From SIG575 sp045595725 (GTDB lineage Bacteria > Bacillota > Clostridia > Oscillospirales > Acutalibacteraceae), in contig JAZOAY010000057.1 in NCBI GenBank assembly GCA_045595725.1, positions 1 to 16,650 on the forward strand: a DNA stretch of 16,650 nucleotides, written 5' to 3'. Below the pieces are notes generated by a model, which saw only the letters and a program-made list of their open reading frames with translations, had not been told where the DNA came from and searched no databases. This document shows positions 6,362-13,831 of this stretch, piece by piece. How positions within the stretch are numbered: position 1 is the stretch's first letter; each line of letters begins with the position of its first letter. The position numbers and the translations under genes are program-made.

Positions 6362-6943
6362 TCAAGAGAGAGTTGTCAGCACAGGCTGAAGTTGCTTATT
6401 TTCAAGTGCTTTTATCATTGCAGGGTAAATCTGCGTAAAATCAGCCACTATTGAATTGGGTTTATCATATGGGTCATCCTGTCTCATAGGAACAAAATAT
6501 ATGTTTTTATAATTCATCAGGTTACCGATATTTTTTGCTGCATTGCCTAAAGCATCATTTGTTGATACCCCGATAAGCACAGGACGTCCGTTCCTCAGAT
6601 GTGCTTTCGCGCCGAGCGTTACGGACGTATCCGCAATACCGCTTGAAAGTTTTGCAAGAGTATTTCCCGTACACGGCGCAATGATAAGAATGTCTAAGAC
6701 TTTCTTCGGGCCTATCGGCTCTGCATCTTTGATTGTTGCTATAATTTTCCTTGAGCAAATATCTTCAATTTCTCTTACAAAATCTTCACTTTTTCCGAAA
6801 CGTGTATCTGTAGAATATGCAATTTCACTCATTATAGGGTATATTTCCACACCCTTTTCTTTCAGGCTTTTCATCTGAGGTATTACCTTCGAAAATGTAC
6901 AGAAGGAGCCGCACATTGCAAAGCCTGCTTTAGTTTCAGTCAT
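6362..6943 (-). CDS. spoVFB: Dipicolinate synthase subunit B
   Basis: This 193-residue flavoprotein-fold protein works with subunit A to convert dihydrodipicolinate to dipicolinic acid, the calcium-chelating core solute of endospores, in the mother cell. The family features are the N-terminal CGSFCTFSK (11-19), the flavin-site-like IIAPCTGNTLAKLSSGIAD (87-105) and VSTNDALGNAAKNIG in the second half. Length is typical. The ATG at 6943 follows AAAGGAGG by about 9 nt, and the gene overlaps the end of dpaA by 8 bp, indicating translational coupling. Also called dpaB. Confidence 0.93.
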   Translation of the reverse strand: MTETKAGFAMCGSFCTFSKVIPQMKSLKEKGVEIYPIMSEIAYSTDTRFGKSEDFVREIEDICSRKIIATIKDAEPIGPKKVLDILIIAPCTGNTLAKLSSGIADTSVTLGAKAHLRNGRPVLIGVSTNDALGNAAKNIGNLMNYKNIYFVPMRQDDPYDKPNSIVADFTQIYPAMIKALENKQLQPVLTTLS

Positions 6944-7769
6944 TTAAGCCTTCCTCCTTTACAATGTTACATATTGTATCTGCGATGAAAACACCTGCAG
7001 AACTTGCCACATATTTTCCCGGTAGAGATGATGCGATTATTACTTTTCTTTTCTGTAATTCTGCACCTGTGATATCTATTCCGTAAGGCTTTGATGCAAC
7101 CTCTAAAAAAACACAGTCTGTTCTGAATTTTCCGAGAAGATTTGCGCCTATTACAGTTTCGGGAACAGTATTCACAACAAAATCAAAATTTCCTGCCTGT
7201 TCTCTGATTTGCGTAAAAGGAATTGCTTTCATGTTGCGTGAATTTGCGCGTGCTCTGTCTTTTTCTTTTCTCGCTGCAACAGTAACAGATACAAAATTTC
7301 TTGAAAGAATATCTGCAATTGCCTCACCTGTTCTGCCATAGCCCGTTACAAGAATATTCAGTTTTCTCAATGTAACATTACTGTTTACAAGGACAAGTTC
7401 AAGCACTCCCTCTGCCGTAAGATACGCATTGAGAACAGCAAGTTCTTCACGGCTGTAGTAATCAAAATTTCTCAGTTCTGATTCGTTTACGGCATCAAGA
7501 AAATTTTCATCCGCCATTGAACTGAAAACACAACCGCCTTTTTTTACAAGCGAAAGAATATTTTCAAGCCTTGTGTCGTATTCACAGTTTACTCTTGAAA
7601 ACTTTATCCCCGGCAAAGCAAAAACAACACCGTCAAACTGTCTTTCCGTATCATTTACGGCCATATTAGGCTTATAAAATTCACAAAGAAATCCTTTTTC
7701 TCTCAATCTCTCTGCCATATATTCCTGCCTTTTATCGGCTTTTATTATAAGAAGTTTCAATGTTTTCAC
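6936..7769 (-). CDS. spoVFA: Dipicolinate synthase subunit A
   Basis: This 277-residue, NAD(P)H-linked partner of subunit B makes spore dipicolinic acid. An N-terminal domain resembling amino-acid dehydrogenases carries the family segment NAYLTAEG (114-121). It is followed by a Rossmann domain with VTGYGRTGEAIAD (G143-x-G145-R-T-G148), then NTVPETVI, EVASKPYGID and LPGKYVASSAGVFIADTI. Length is slightly short of the ~300 residues common in Bacillus. The start is GTG at 7769; its upstream region is only weakly Shine-Dalgarno-like (AAGAAAG) and no other in-frame start is better placed. It begins the dpaA-dpaB operon, divergent from murC. Presence of this pair argues for an organism able to sporulate. 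Also called dpaA. Confidence 0.92.
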   Translation of the reverse strand: MKTLKLLIIKADKRQEYMAERLREKGFLCEFYKPNMAVNDTERQFDGVVFALPGIKFSRVNCEYDTRLENILSLVKKGGCVFSSMADENFLDAVNESELRNFDYYSREELAVLNAYLTAEGVLELVLVNSNVTLRKLNILVTGYGRTGEAIADILSRNFVSVTVAARKEKDRARANSRNMKAIPFTQIREQAGNFDFVVNTVPETVIGANLLGKFRTDCVFLEVASKPYGIDITGAELQKRKVIIASSLPGKYVASSAGVFIADTICNIVKEEGLND

Positions 7770-7782
7770 CGCTTTCTTAAAA

Positions 7783-7811
7783 CATAATATGTGTTTTCTT
7801 CAAGCTCTGTG
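7783..7811 (-). promoter_or_regulatory. Possible sigma-K-like promoter for dpaAB
   Basis: On the minus strand CACA (7808-7811) lies 16 nt ahead of CATATTATG (7783-7791), one mismatch from the mother-cell sigma-K -10 consensus CATAnnnTA. In Bacillus subtilis the spoVF operon is sigma-K dependent, which makes the match interesting. The implied leader would be very short (~8 nt), which fits the weak ribosome site but also counts against it. Tentative. Confidence 0.3.
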
Positions 7812-7876
7812 AAAACCATTGCCAAAATATGCTTATTTTTTTGCTCAAAAGTGTTTATTTTTTTATTTAAATGTAA

Positions 7877-7882
7877 TATAAT
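7877..7882 (+). promoter_or_regulatory. Probable -10 box for the murC operon
   Basis: A perfect TATAAT lies about 40 nt before the murC start in a very AT-rich tract. The matching -35 is poor (TTTATT at 17 nt, TGTTTA at 19 nt), so only the -10 element can be pointed to with any confidence. Confidence 0.4.
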
Positions 7883-7921
7883 AAATAAAATACAGTAAAA
7901 TTACTGAAAGGTGTGTTTTCT

Positions 7922-9304
7922 GTGTCGGACATCGAAATACTTTTAAGTAAAGTTAAAAAAATTCACTTTATCGGCATCGGCGGTTCAGGTATGTGTCCCC
8001 TTGCTGAAATTCTTCACACAAAAGGATATGAACTATCAGGTTCTGATAACAATGAAAGCGATATTCTTGAACGTATAAGAAAACTGGGAATAAAAGTTAT
8101 TCTCGGTCAGAAAGCCGAAAACATTGAAGGAGCTGAAATGATTGTCTATTCTGCGGCAATCATGGATGATAACCCTGAGCTTATTGCGGCACTGAATTCT
8201 GATATTCCTACTTTCAAACGTTCAGAACTTCTTGGTGCAATTACTCACATGTACGACAACTGCATGTGTGTCTGCGGTACTCACGGTAAAACAACGGTTA
8301 CATCCATGCTCACACAAATCCTTGTGGCATCAAAAAAAGACCCCTCTGCCGTAATCGGAGGAAAACTTCCTCTTACCGACAGTTACGGTCTTGCAGGAAA
8401 CAGCGAACACATGGTTTGCGAAGCGTGTGAATTCAAAGATACTTTCCTTGACCTTTACCCCGATACCGCTGTAATCCTCAACATTGATGCCGACCATCTT
8501 GATTATTTCGGCACACTTGAAAATATTATAAAATCATTCAACAAATTCTCCCTCAAGGCAACAAAATCAATTATCTTCAACGGTGATGACGAAAATACTC
8601 TCAAAGCCATTGAAGGAATTGACGGTAAAGAAATGATTTCTTTCGGTTTCAGAAATACAAACACTTTTTACGCAGACAACATTACTGCAGAGGGTGCTTT
8701 CTATAGCTTTGATGTTTGTAAAAGCGGTAAAATTTTAGGCAGAGTCAAACTTTCAATTCCCGGAAAGCACAACGTAATAAATGCTCTTTCAGCAATTGTT
8801 GCTGCTATTCACAGCGGGGTTACAATTGATGAATGTATTTTCGGTATTGAAAGTTTCAGAGGTGCGGGCAGAAGATTTGAAATTCTCGGCAAATATGCGG
8901 GAATTACCGTGGCTGACGACTACGCTCACCATCCCACTGAACTTGAGGTTACTCTTGATTCTGCAATGAAAATGGGTTACAAGAAGGTGTGGGCAATATT
9001 CCAGCCTTTCACCTATTCAAGAACTAAAAACCACTTTGACGATTTTGCACGTGTTCTGCAGATACCCGACAGATGCGTAATGAGCGAAATCATGGGTTCA
9101 CGTGAAATCAACACTTACGGGATTTATACTTCTCAACTTTCAGAAAAAATCCCTGACAGTGTATGGTTCAATACTTTTGAAGAAATCGCTGACTATATTG
9201 TAGCAAACGCTGAAAGCGGTGATCTTGTAATCACACTTGGTTGCGGAGATATTTATAAAGCAGCAAAAATGATAATAGGTCTTCTTAAAGCAAAAATTGA
9301 TTGA
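7922..9304 (+). CDS. murC: UDP-N-acetylmuramate--L-alanine ligase
   Basis: MurC adds L-alanine to UDP-MurNAc using ATP, the first peptide-adding step of peptidoglycan synthesis, in the cytoplasm. All three Mur ligase domains are visible: the N-terminal UDP-binding FIGIGGSGM motif, the ATP-binding VCGTHGKTTVTSML loop, and the C-terminal ADDYAHHPTELEVTL and FQPFTYSRT segments. Length (460 residues) is standard. I prefer GTG at 7922 because AAAGGTG ends 8 nt before it; an in-frame GTG at 7913 would overlap that site and add only three residues. The next gene begins 10 nt after the stop, so murC probably heads a three-gene operon with the phosphoesterase and lacZ, an unusual pairing. The gene diverges from dpaA. 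Confidence 0.95.
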   Translation: MSDIEILLSKVKKIHFIGIGGSGMCPLAEILHTKGYELSGSDNNESDILERIRKLGIKVILGQKAENIEGAEMIVYSAAIMDDNPELIAALNSDIPTFKRSELLGAITHMYDNCMCVCGTHGKTTVTSMLTQILVASKKDPSAVIGGKLPLTDSYGLAGNSEHMVCEACEFKDTFLDLYPDTAVILNIDADHLDYFGTLENIIKSFNKFSLKATKSIIFNGDDENTLKAIEGIDGKEMISFGFRNTNTFYADNITAEGAFYSFDVCKSGKILGRVKLSIPGKHNVINALSAIVAAIHSGVTIDECIFGIESFRGAGRRFEILGKYAGITVADDYAHHPTELEVTLDSAMKMGYKKVWAIFQPFTYSRTKNHFDDFARVLQIPDRCVMSEIMGSREINTYGIYTSQLSEKIPDSVWFNTFEEIADYIVANAESGDLVITLGCGDIYKAAKMIIGLLKAKID

Positions 9305-9314
9305 GGTGCTGAAA

Positions 9315-10448
9315 ATGAAAAAACGTACTCTTAAATTCAATGATAACGGCAAATTCAGAATTCTTGTTTTAACAGATCTTCACGAATTTAAATCTGACGA
9401 CAAAGAAACCCGTAACAAAACAGAAGATGCACTTCTCCTTGTGGAAACTGCGGTGAAATCCCTGTCACCGGATCTTGTCGTCTATAACGGCGACAATGCT
9501 TTCGGCAAAACTGAGGAAGACCTGAAAGAAACAATTGATGCCATTACAAAGACTGTCCGTGAAATGAACATTCCTTTCACTATGGTTCTCGGCAACCACG
9601 AACACGACGACAGGGAGCTTCCTCCCGAATTGCCCGTTAAGATTTTTTCCTCCTATGAAAATTCACTTGTCCGTGAAGATAAAAAAGGACTTTCCGGGTA
9701 TGCCAACCATTACATCAGCATTAAAGGTAAAGGAAACAAAACCAAATATCTTCTTTTCTTTATTGACTCAGGAAAATCAAGAAGTTCTTTCCCTGAAATT
9801 TCAGGCTATGACTGGGTAAAAGATGACCAGATTGAATGGTTTGAAAATACCTGCAATGAATTTAAAGACAAAAACGGTGGTGAATATGTTCCCGCCATTG
9901 TATTCCAGCACATGCCCGTAACTGAAATCTACAACCTTCTTGAAGAAGTTTCGGGACTTGAAGTCAGCGGTGCAATAAAAGGTCAGGAATTATTCTCAAA
10001 CAAATTCTTTGTTCTCAAAAAAGGCGTAAAAGGTAATCTCCTTGAAGCACCTTGCCCTCCTGACTACAATAGCGGACAGTTTGACAGTTGGAAATGTCAC
10101 GGTGTAAAAGGTGCATTCTTCGGTCATGACCATAAAAACGATTTTGAAGGTGAACTTGACGGAGTTCTTTTAGCTCAGGTAAAAGGTACAGGCTTCAACG
10201 GTTACTCAGACGGCATTAAAACAGGCGTCAAACTAATCACCATTGACGAAGATAATCTACCTCAGTTTGAAACAAAAGATTTCTATTTCACATCATTCGG
10301 TCTTCAGAGCAAAAGTGCCGTTCTTCCCCATCAGGTAATGACTGAAGAGCAGAAGAAAACAGCAAAAAAAATCGGTTTAGGTGTAGCAGCTGTTACAGCA
10401 GCTACTGCAGCAGGTGCCGTTATCAAAAAGATTTTCAAGAAAAAATAG
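9315..10448 (+). CDS. Calcineurin-like metallophosphoesterase with C-terminal membrane tail
   Basis: This 377-residue dinuclear-metal phosphoesterase shows the family motifs in order: D21-x-H23 (LTDLHEF), G59-D60-N61, G93-N94-H95-E, H199 (FQHMP) and G270-H271-D-H273. These are the usual ligands of a two-metal site that cleaves phosphomonoesters or diesters. There is no signal peptide. The C-terminal 30 residues form a lysine-flanked hydrophobic alanine-rich segment (~353-370, GLGVAAVTAATAAGAV) ending KKIFKKK, which looks like a tail anchor or membrane-binding helix with the enzyme on the cytoplasmic side. The ATG at 9315 has GAGGTG 6 nt upstream; an in-frame TTG at 9297 would overlap murC and lacks a site. 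Substrate unknown. Confidence 0.85.
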   Translation: MKKRTLKFNDNGKFRILVLTDLHEFKSDDKETRNKTEDALLLVETAVKSLSPDLVVYNGDNAFGKTEEDLKETIDAITKTVREMNIPFTMVLGNHEHDDRELPPELPVKIFSSYENSLVREDKKGLSGYANHYISIKGKGNKTKYLLFFIDSGKSRSSFPEISGYDWVKDDQIEWFENTCNEFKDKNGGEYVPAIVFQHMPVTEIYNLLEEVSGLEVSGAIKGQELFSNKFFVLKKGVKGNLLEAPCPPDYNSGQFDSWKCHGVKGAFFGHDHKNDFEGELDGVLLAQVKGTGFNGYSDGIKTGVKLITIDEDNLPQFETKDFYFTSFGLQSKSAVLPHQVMTEEQKKTAKKIGLGVAAVTAATAAGAVIKKIFKKK

Positions 10449-10459
10449 GAGGCAAAAAT

Positions 10460-13400
10460 ATGATTTATTCAATGAACAAATCAAACTATAAAGATTTTTC
10501 CGTTGTTGAAATAGGCAAACTTCCTGCAAGAGCTTATTTTATTCCTTTCAGAACAAAGGAAAAACTTAATTCAACTGATTTTATAACAGAAAGATATTCA
10601 AGTGATGCCGTAACAGTTCTCAGCGGTGAATGGGATTTCAGATATTATGCCGACTGTACTCAGCTTGAAGAAAATTTTGATACAGATAAACTTGTCTTTG
10701 ACAAAATAACTGTTCCTTCCACTTGGCAGAGAATAGGCTATGAACCACCCTGCTATCTCAATACACGTTTTCCTTTCAACAACGTTGATAATTCAATTTA
10801 TCCCTCGGTTCCCGATTCTTCATGCGGTGTTTACCGTAAGAAATTCAACATCGAAAATGCAGACAAAAAGTATATCCTTACTTTCCTCGGTGTAATTTCA
10901 AGTCTCGACCTTTACATCAACGGAAAATATGTGGGATATAGCGAAGGTGCACACAATTCTGCAGAATTTGATATTACAGATTACCTTATAAAAGGCGAAA
11001 ATGAACTTGTTGCCGCTGTTTACAAATGGTCAAATGCTACATACCTTGAATGTCAGGACATGTTCAGAGAAAACGGCATTTTCAGAGATGTTCTTCTTAC
11101 AGAATGTGAAAACAGTTACATATATGACATCAGCTATGAGTCCAAAAAAATCGGTGAAGAAAAATATTCTCTTACCGTTATGACCCAGATTAAAGGTGCT
11201 GACTCAAACGACCTTTCAATTTCAGTTTTTGACGGTGACAAGGAAGTTGCAAAAGCATCACTTTCAACAGATAACAAAGAAATTATCGGTGAAAATGAAG
11301 ATACTTTCTACGCGTTCTTCCCCTGCCTTGATGTAAAAGAATGGAACGCTGAAAATCCAAAAGTATATACTGCAGTTGCAACTCTTTCAAAGAGTGGTGA
11401 AAATATTCAGTTTGTCAGAACAATTATCGGTTTCAAAACAATTGAAATTGAAAAAGACATTTACAAATTCAACTCTCAGCCTATCAAGATGAAAGGTGTA
11501 AACCATCACGATTCAACACCTGACAAAGGTTATGTAATGAGCCACGAAGATATCATCAGAGATATCAGACTTATGAAGAGTTTAAACGTAAATACAGTCA
11601 GAACATCTCATTATCCCCCTGACCCCTTCTTTATTATTGCATGTTCGGTTTACGGACTTTATGTGTGTGACGAAGCTGATATCGAGGCTCACGGATGCGG
11701 CGATTTCCTCCCATACATGAACTTTATTGCAGACGATATTCAGTGGCTTCCCCGTTTCTGCGACAGAGTAAAGAGAATGGTTATGCGTGACAGAAACAAC
11801 CCCTGTATTGCAATGTGGTCACTTGGTAATGAAACAGGTCACGGCATCTGTCATGACGGTGCATACGGCGTTGCAAAGGCAATATGCCCCGACATCCCCG
11901 TTCACTATGAAAGCTGCAATGCTTCTGACAGAAAAGCTTATGACATTGCATCAAACATGTACGAAAGAATCACTTCTTTCTATGGAGAAAACCTCACTCC
12001 GAAATATGTAAGAAAAGACATTATAAACCTTGATAAACCTTACTTCCTCTGCGAATATGCTCACGCAATGGGTATAGGCCCGGGTTCACTTGAAGAATAC
12101 TGGGACGCATTCTACTCAAGTGACAAATACATGGGCGGTTGTATCTGGGAATGGGTTGACCATGCAGCATGTACTTACAACAAAAACCTTAAATATACAT
12201 ACGGTGGCGACCACGGCGAAAGAATTCACGACTCAAACTTCTGTGTTGACGGTCTCATTTATCCCGACAGAACTCCTCACACAGGCGCATGGGAAATGAA
12301 AGAAGCGTACCGACCTATCCGCATCCGTCACTACGAAGCAAATGAATTCTTCTTTAAGAATACAAACTATTTTACAAATGCAGACGTTTACTCGTTCAAA
12401 TGGCTTCTTCTCGAAAATGGTGAAGTTTGCGAAAGCGGAGATTTAGTTGTTGATATCGCTCCCAACAGCGAAAAGAGAGTTATTCTTCCCATCAAAACAA
12501 AGATGAACAGAACAGAAGAATATCACATCACATTTGTCTGCACAAAAGACGGTGAACAAGTTTCAAAACAACAATGCACACTTCAGGAAACATACAAGAA
12601 ACTGCCTTTAATTCCTTGCTCAGATAAAGAAATTGCAGTAAACGATAATACTGACTCAGTTGAAATTACAGCTGAAACAGTTAAAGTTCAGTTCAATAAA
12701 ACTACAGGTGAAATGACAAGCCTTATTTCAGACGGCAAAGAATTTATCAATCAGTCACCTGCAAGAAACGTGAAAGGCTTCCTTCCCAACATCAAACGTG
12801 CTTACCACGACAACGAAAAATGGATGAAAGAAGACTACTGGACAAAAGGTGAACTTTCAAAATCTGACGTCAAAACTGCAGATTTTTCAATTGTGAACAC
12901 TTCTGAAAAAGCAATTGTGTCTGTCGACTACGAAATTGCAAGTGAAAAAACTAAACTCTTTACCGCAAATATAACTTACACAATTTTCTCATCAGGTAAA
13001 ATCGGAATTACAGCTTCTCTGAAAAAAGTCAATAATGAAGTTGAGGCTGATCTTCCCCGCTTTGGTGTAAGTTTTGAAATGCCTAAAGACATGGAAAACA
13101 TCAGATACTTCGGTCTCGGTGAAAAAGAAAACCTTGCTGACTTCAAAGCACAGGCAACTCTCGGAATTTACGAAGCAAAAGTTGAAGATACTCACGAGCC
13201 TTACATCTTCCCTCAGGAAAACGGATATCACACAGAAGTCCGTTTCCTTGAAGTAAAAGATAACGACGGTACAGGTCTTGTTTTTGCAAACTGTCAGGGC
13301 AATTTCAGTTTCAACATTCATGACTACACAGTTCAGGCTCTTGAAGATGCTACACATCAGGAAGAAATTGTCCGTTCAGAAACTTCACATCTCAACCTTG

Positions 13401-13516
13401 ACGGATTCCTTTCAGGTACCGGTTCGGGTTCATGCGGTCCTTACACTCTCGAAAAATATCGTGTGCTTTGTGATGACAAACTTTCATTCAGTTTTGAAAT
13501 AGCACCAATTAAATAA
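10460..13516 (+). CDS. lacZ: Beta-galactosidase, GH2 LacZ type
   Basis: This 1018-residue glycoside hydrolase family 2 enzyme hydrolyses terminal beta-galactosides such as lactose. The size and domain order match E. coli LacZ: jelly-roll sugar-binding domain (~50-215), immunoglobulin-like domain (~215-330), TIM barrel (~330-620), a second Ig-like domain, then the large C-terminal beta-sandwich ('small chain') from ~735. The catalytic acid/base is E458 in MWSLGNETGHG and the nucleophile is E532 in FLCEYAHAMG, with WEWVDHA at 563-569 in the active site. No signal peptide, so cytoplasmic. ATG at 10460 has AGGAGG 7 nt upstream and follows the phosphoesterase stop by 11 nt. No transporter or regulator is adjacent; a strong terminator ends the unit. 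Confidence 0.95.
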   Translation: MIYSMNKSNYKDFSVVEIGKLPARAYFIPFRTKEKLNSTDFITERYSSDAVTVLSGEWDFRYYADCTQLEENFDTDKLVFDKITVPSTWQRIGYEPPCYLNTRFPFNNVDNSIYPSVPDSSCGVYRKKFNIENADKKYILTFLGVISSLDLYINGKYVGYSEGAHNSAEFDITDYLIKGENELVAAVYKWSNATYLECQDMFRENGIFRDVLLTECENSYIYDISYESKKIGEEKYSLTVMTQIKGADSNDLSISVFDGDKEVAKASLSTDNKEIIGENEDTFYAFFPCLDVKEWNAENPKVYTAVATLSKSGENIQFVRTIIGFKTIEIEKDIYKFNSQPIKMKGVNHHDSTPDKGYVMSHEDIIRDIRLMKSLNVNTVRTSHYPPDPFFIIACSVYGLYVCDEADIEAHGCGDFLPYMNFIADDIQWLPRFCDRVKRMVMRDRNNPCIAMWSLGNETGHGICHDGAYGVAKAICPDIPVHYESCNASDRKAYDIASNMYERITSFYGENLTPKYVRKDIINLDKPYFLCEYAHAMGIGPGSLEEYWDAFYSSDKYMGGCIWEWVDHAACTYNKNLKYTYGGDHGERIHDSNFCVDGLIYPDRTPHTGAWEMKEAYRPIRIRHYEANEFFFKNTNYFTNADVYSFKWLLLENGEVCESGDLVVDIAPNSEKRVILPIKTKMNRTEEYHITFVCTKDGEQVSKQQCTLQETYKKLPLIPCSDKEIAVNDNTDSVEITAETVKVQFNKTTGEMTSLISDGKEFINQSPARNVKGFLPNIKRAYHDNEKWMKEDYWTKGELSKSDVKTADFSIVNTSEKAIVSVDYEIASEKTKLFTANITYTIFSSGKIGITASLKKVNNEVEADLPRFGVSFEMPKDMENIRYFGLGEKENLADFKAQATLGIYEAKVEDTHEPYIFPQENGYHTEVRFLEVKDNDGTGLVFANCQGNFSFNIHDYTVQALEDATHQEEIVRSETSHLNLDGFLSGTGSGSCGPYTLEKYRVLCDDKLSFSFEIAPIK

Positions 13517-13531
13517 TAGAATACAACAGAC

Positions 13532-13571
13532 AATGTGGCTGATATTTTGTGTATCAGCCACATTTGATTTT
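13532..13571 (+). terminator. Strong intrinsic terminator after lacZ
   Basis: A perfect 13-bp stem AATGTGGCTGATA (13532-13544) / TATCAGCCACATT (13552-13564) with a 7-nt loop, followed by TGATTTT. It closes the murC-phosphoesterase-lacZ unit 15 nt after the stop. Confidence 0.85.
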
Positions 13572-13628
13572 AACGAAAAATCCCCTGAGTCAAAATTATA
13601 ATTTAGTGCAGAATGTCGGGTCTGCGAC
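13563..13628. repeat. Intergenic repeat, copy B (both parts)
   Basis: 13563-13592 matches the repeat at 302-333 on the same strand. 13605-13628 matches 416-439 in the opposite orientation (22/24). The second part lies inside an imperfect hairpin (AATTTAG ... CTAAATT, about 13600-13638). Short hairpin-forming repeats shared between two intergenic regions suggest a dispersed family in this genome. Confidence 0.6.
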
Positions 13629-13703
13629 GCTAAATTTTACATTGCACCGATTTTAGCACGTTGTAGAAACGGGTATCCTCTGTCAGTAAAAACACATGTA
13701 ATC

Positions 13704-13732
13704 TAGCGGCTCGTCAAGAATTCCGAGCCCTA
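13704..13732. repeat. Hairpin of unknown role in the lacZ-ASKHA gap
   Basis: TAG-c-GGCTCG (13704-13713) pairs with CGAGCC-CTA (13724-13732), a nine-pair stem with one bulged base and a 10-nt loop. It has no T-run and lies just upstream of the promoter of the next gene. It resembles short palindromes dispersed between genes in Clostridia, but that is from memory. Nothing else is seen in 13640-13735. Confidence 0.4.
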
Positions 13733-13739
13733 CAAACGA

Positions 13740-13768
13740 TTGTTTTAAACATACAGATAAATTATAAA
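13740..13768 (+). promoter_or_regulatory. Sigma-A-type promoter for the ASKHA-esterase pair
   Basis: TTGTTT (13740-13745) and TATAAA (13763-13768) are separated by 17 nt, giving a leader of about 55 nt before the ATG at 13832. No other comparable pair is seen in this gap. Confidence 0.45.
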
Positions 13769-13831
13769 TTGCTATTTATTTTCATCTCTACTTGTGGTAC
13801 AATTATTCCAAACAAACTAAGGATGAATTAT

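Noticed and set aside
6543..6878. 111-codon plus-strand frame opposite dpaB
   Set aside because: dpaB is unmistakable on the other strand; this is its antisense shadow.
9297..9314. TTG at 9297 as phosphoesterase start
   Set aside because: It overlaps murC, has no ribosome site and lies upstream of the clear GAGGTG-ATG at 9315.
12992..13357. 121-codon minus-strand frame inside lacZ
   Set aside because: It is antisense within a full-length LacZ and has no start signals.
13769..13831. TTG at 13769 as start of the ASKHA protein
   Set aside because: It lies inside or next to the likely promoter, and the added residues do not fit the ferredoxin domain start.
13640..13831. Cobalamin or other riboswitch upstream of the corrinoid-related gene
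   Set aside because: I see no B12-box-like motif or conserved multi-stem core, only a simple bulged hairpin.
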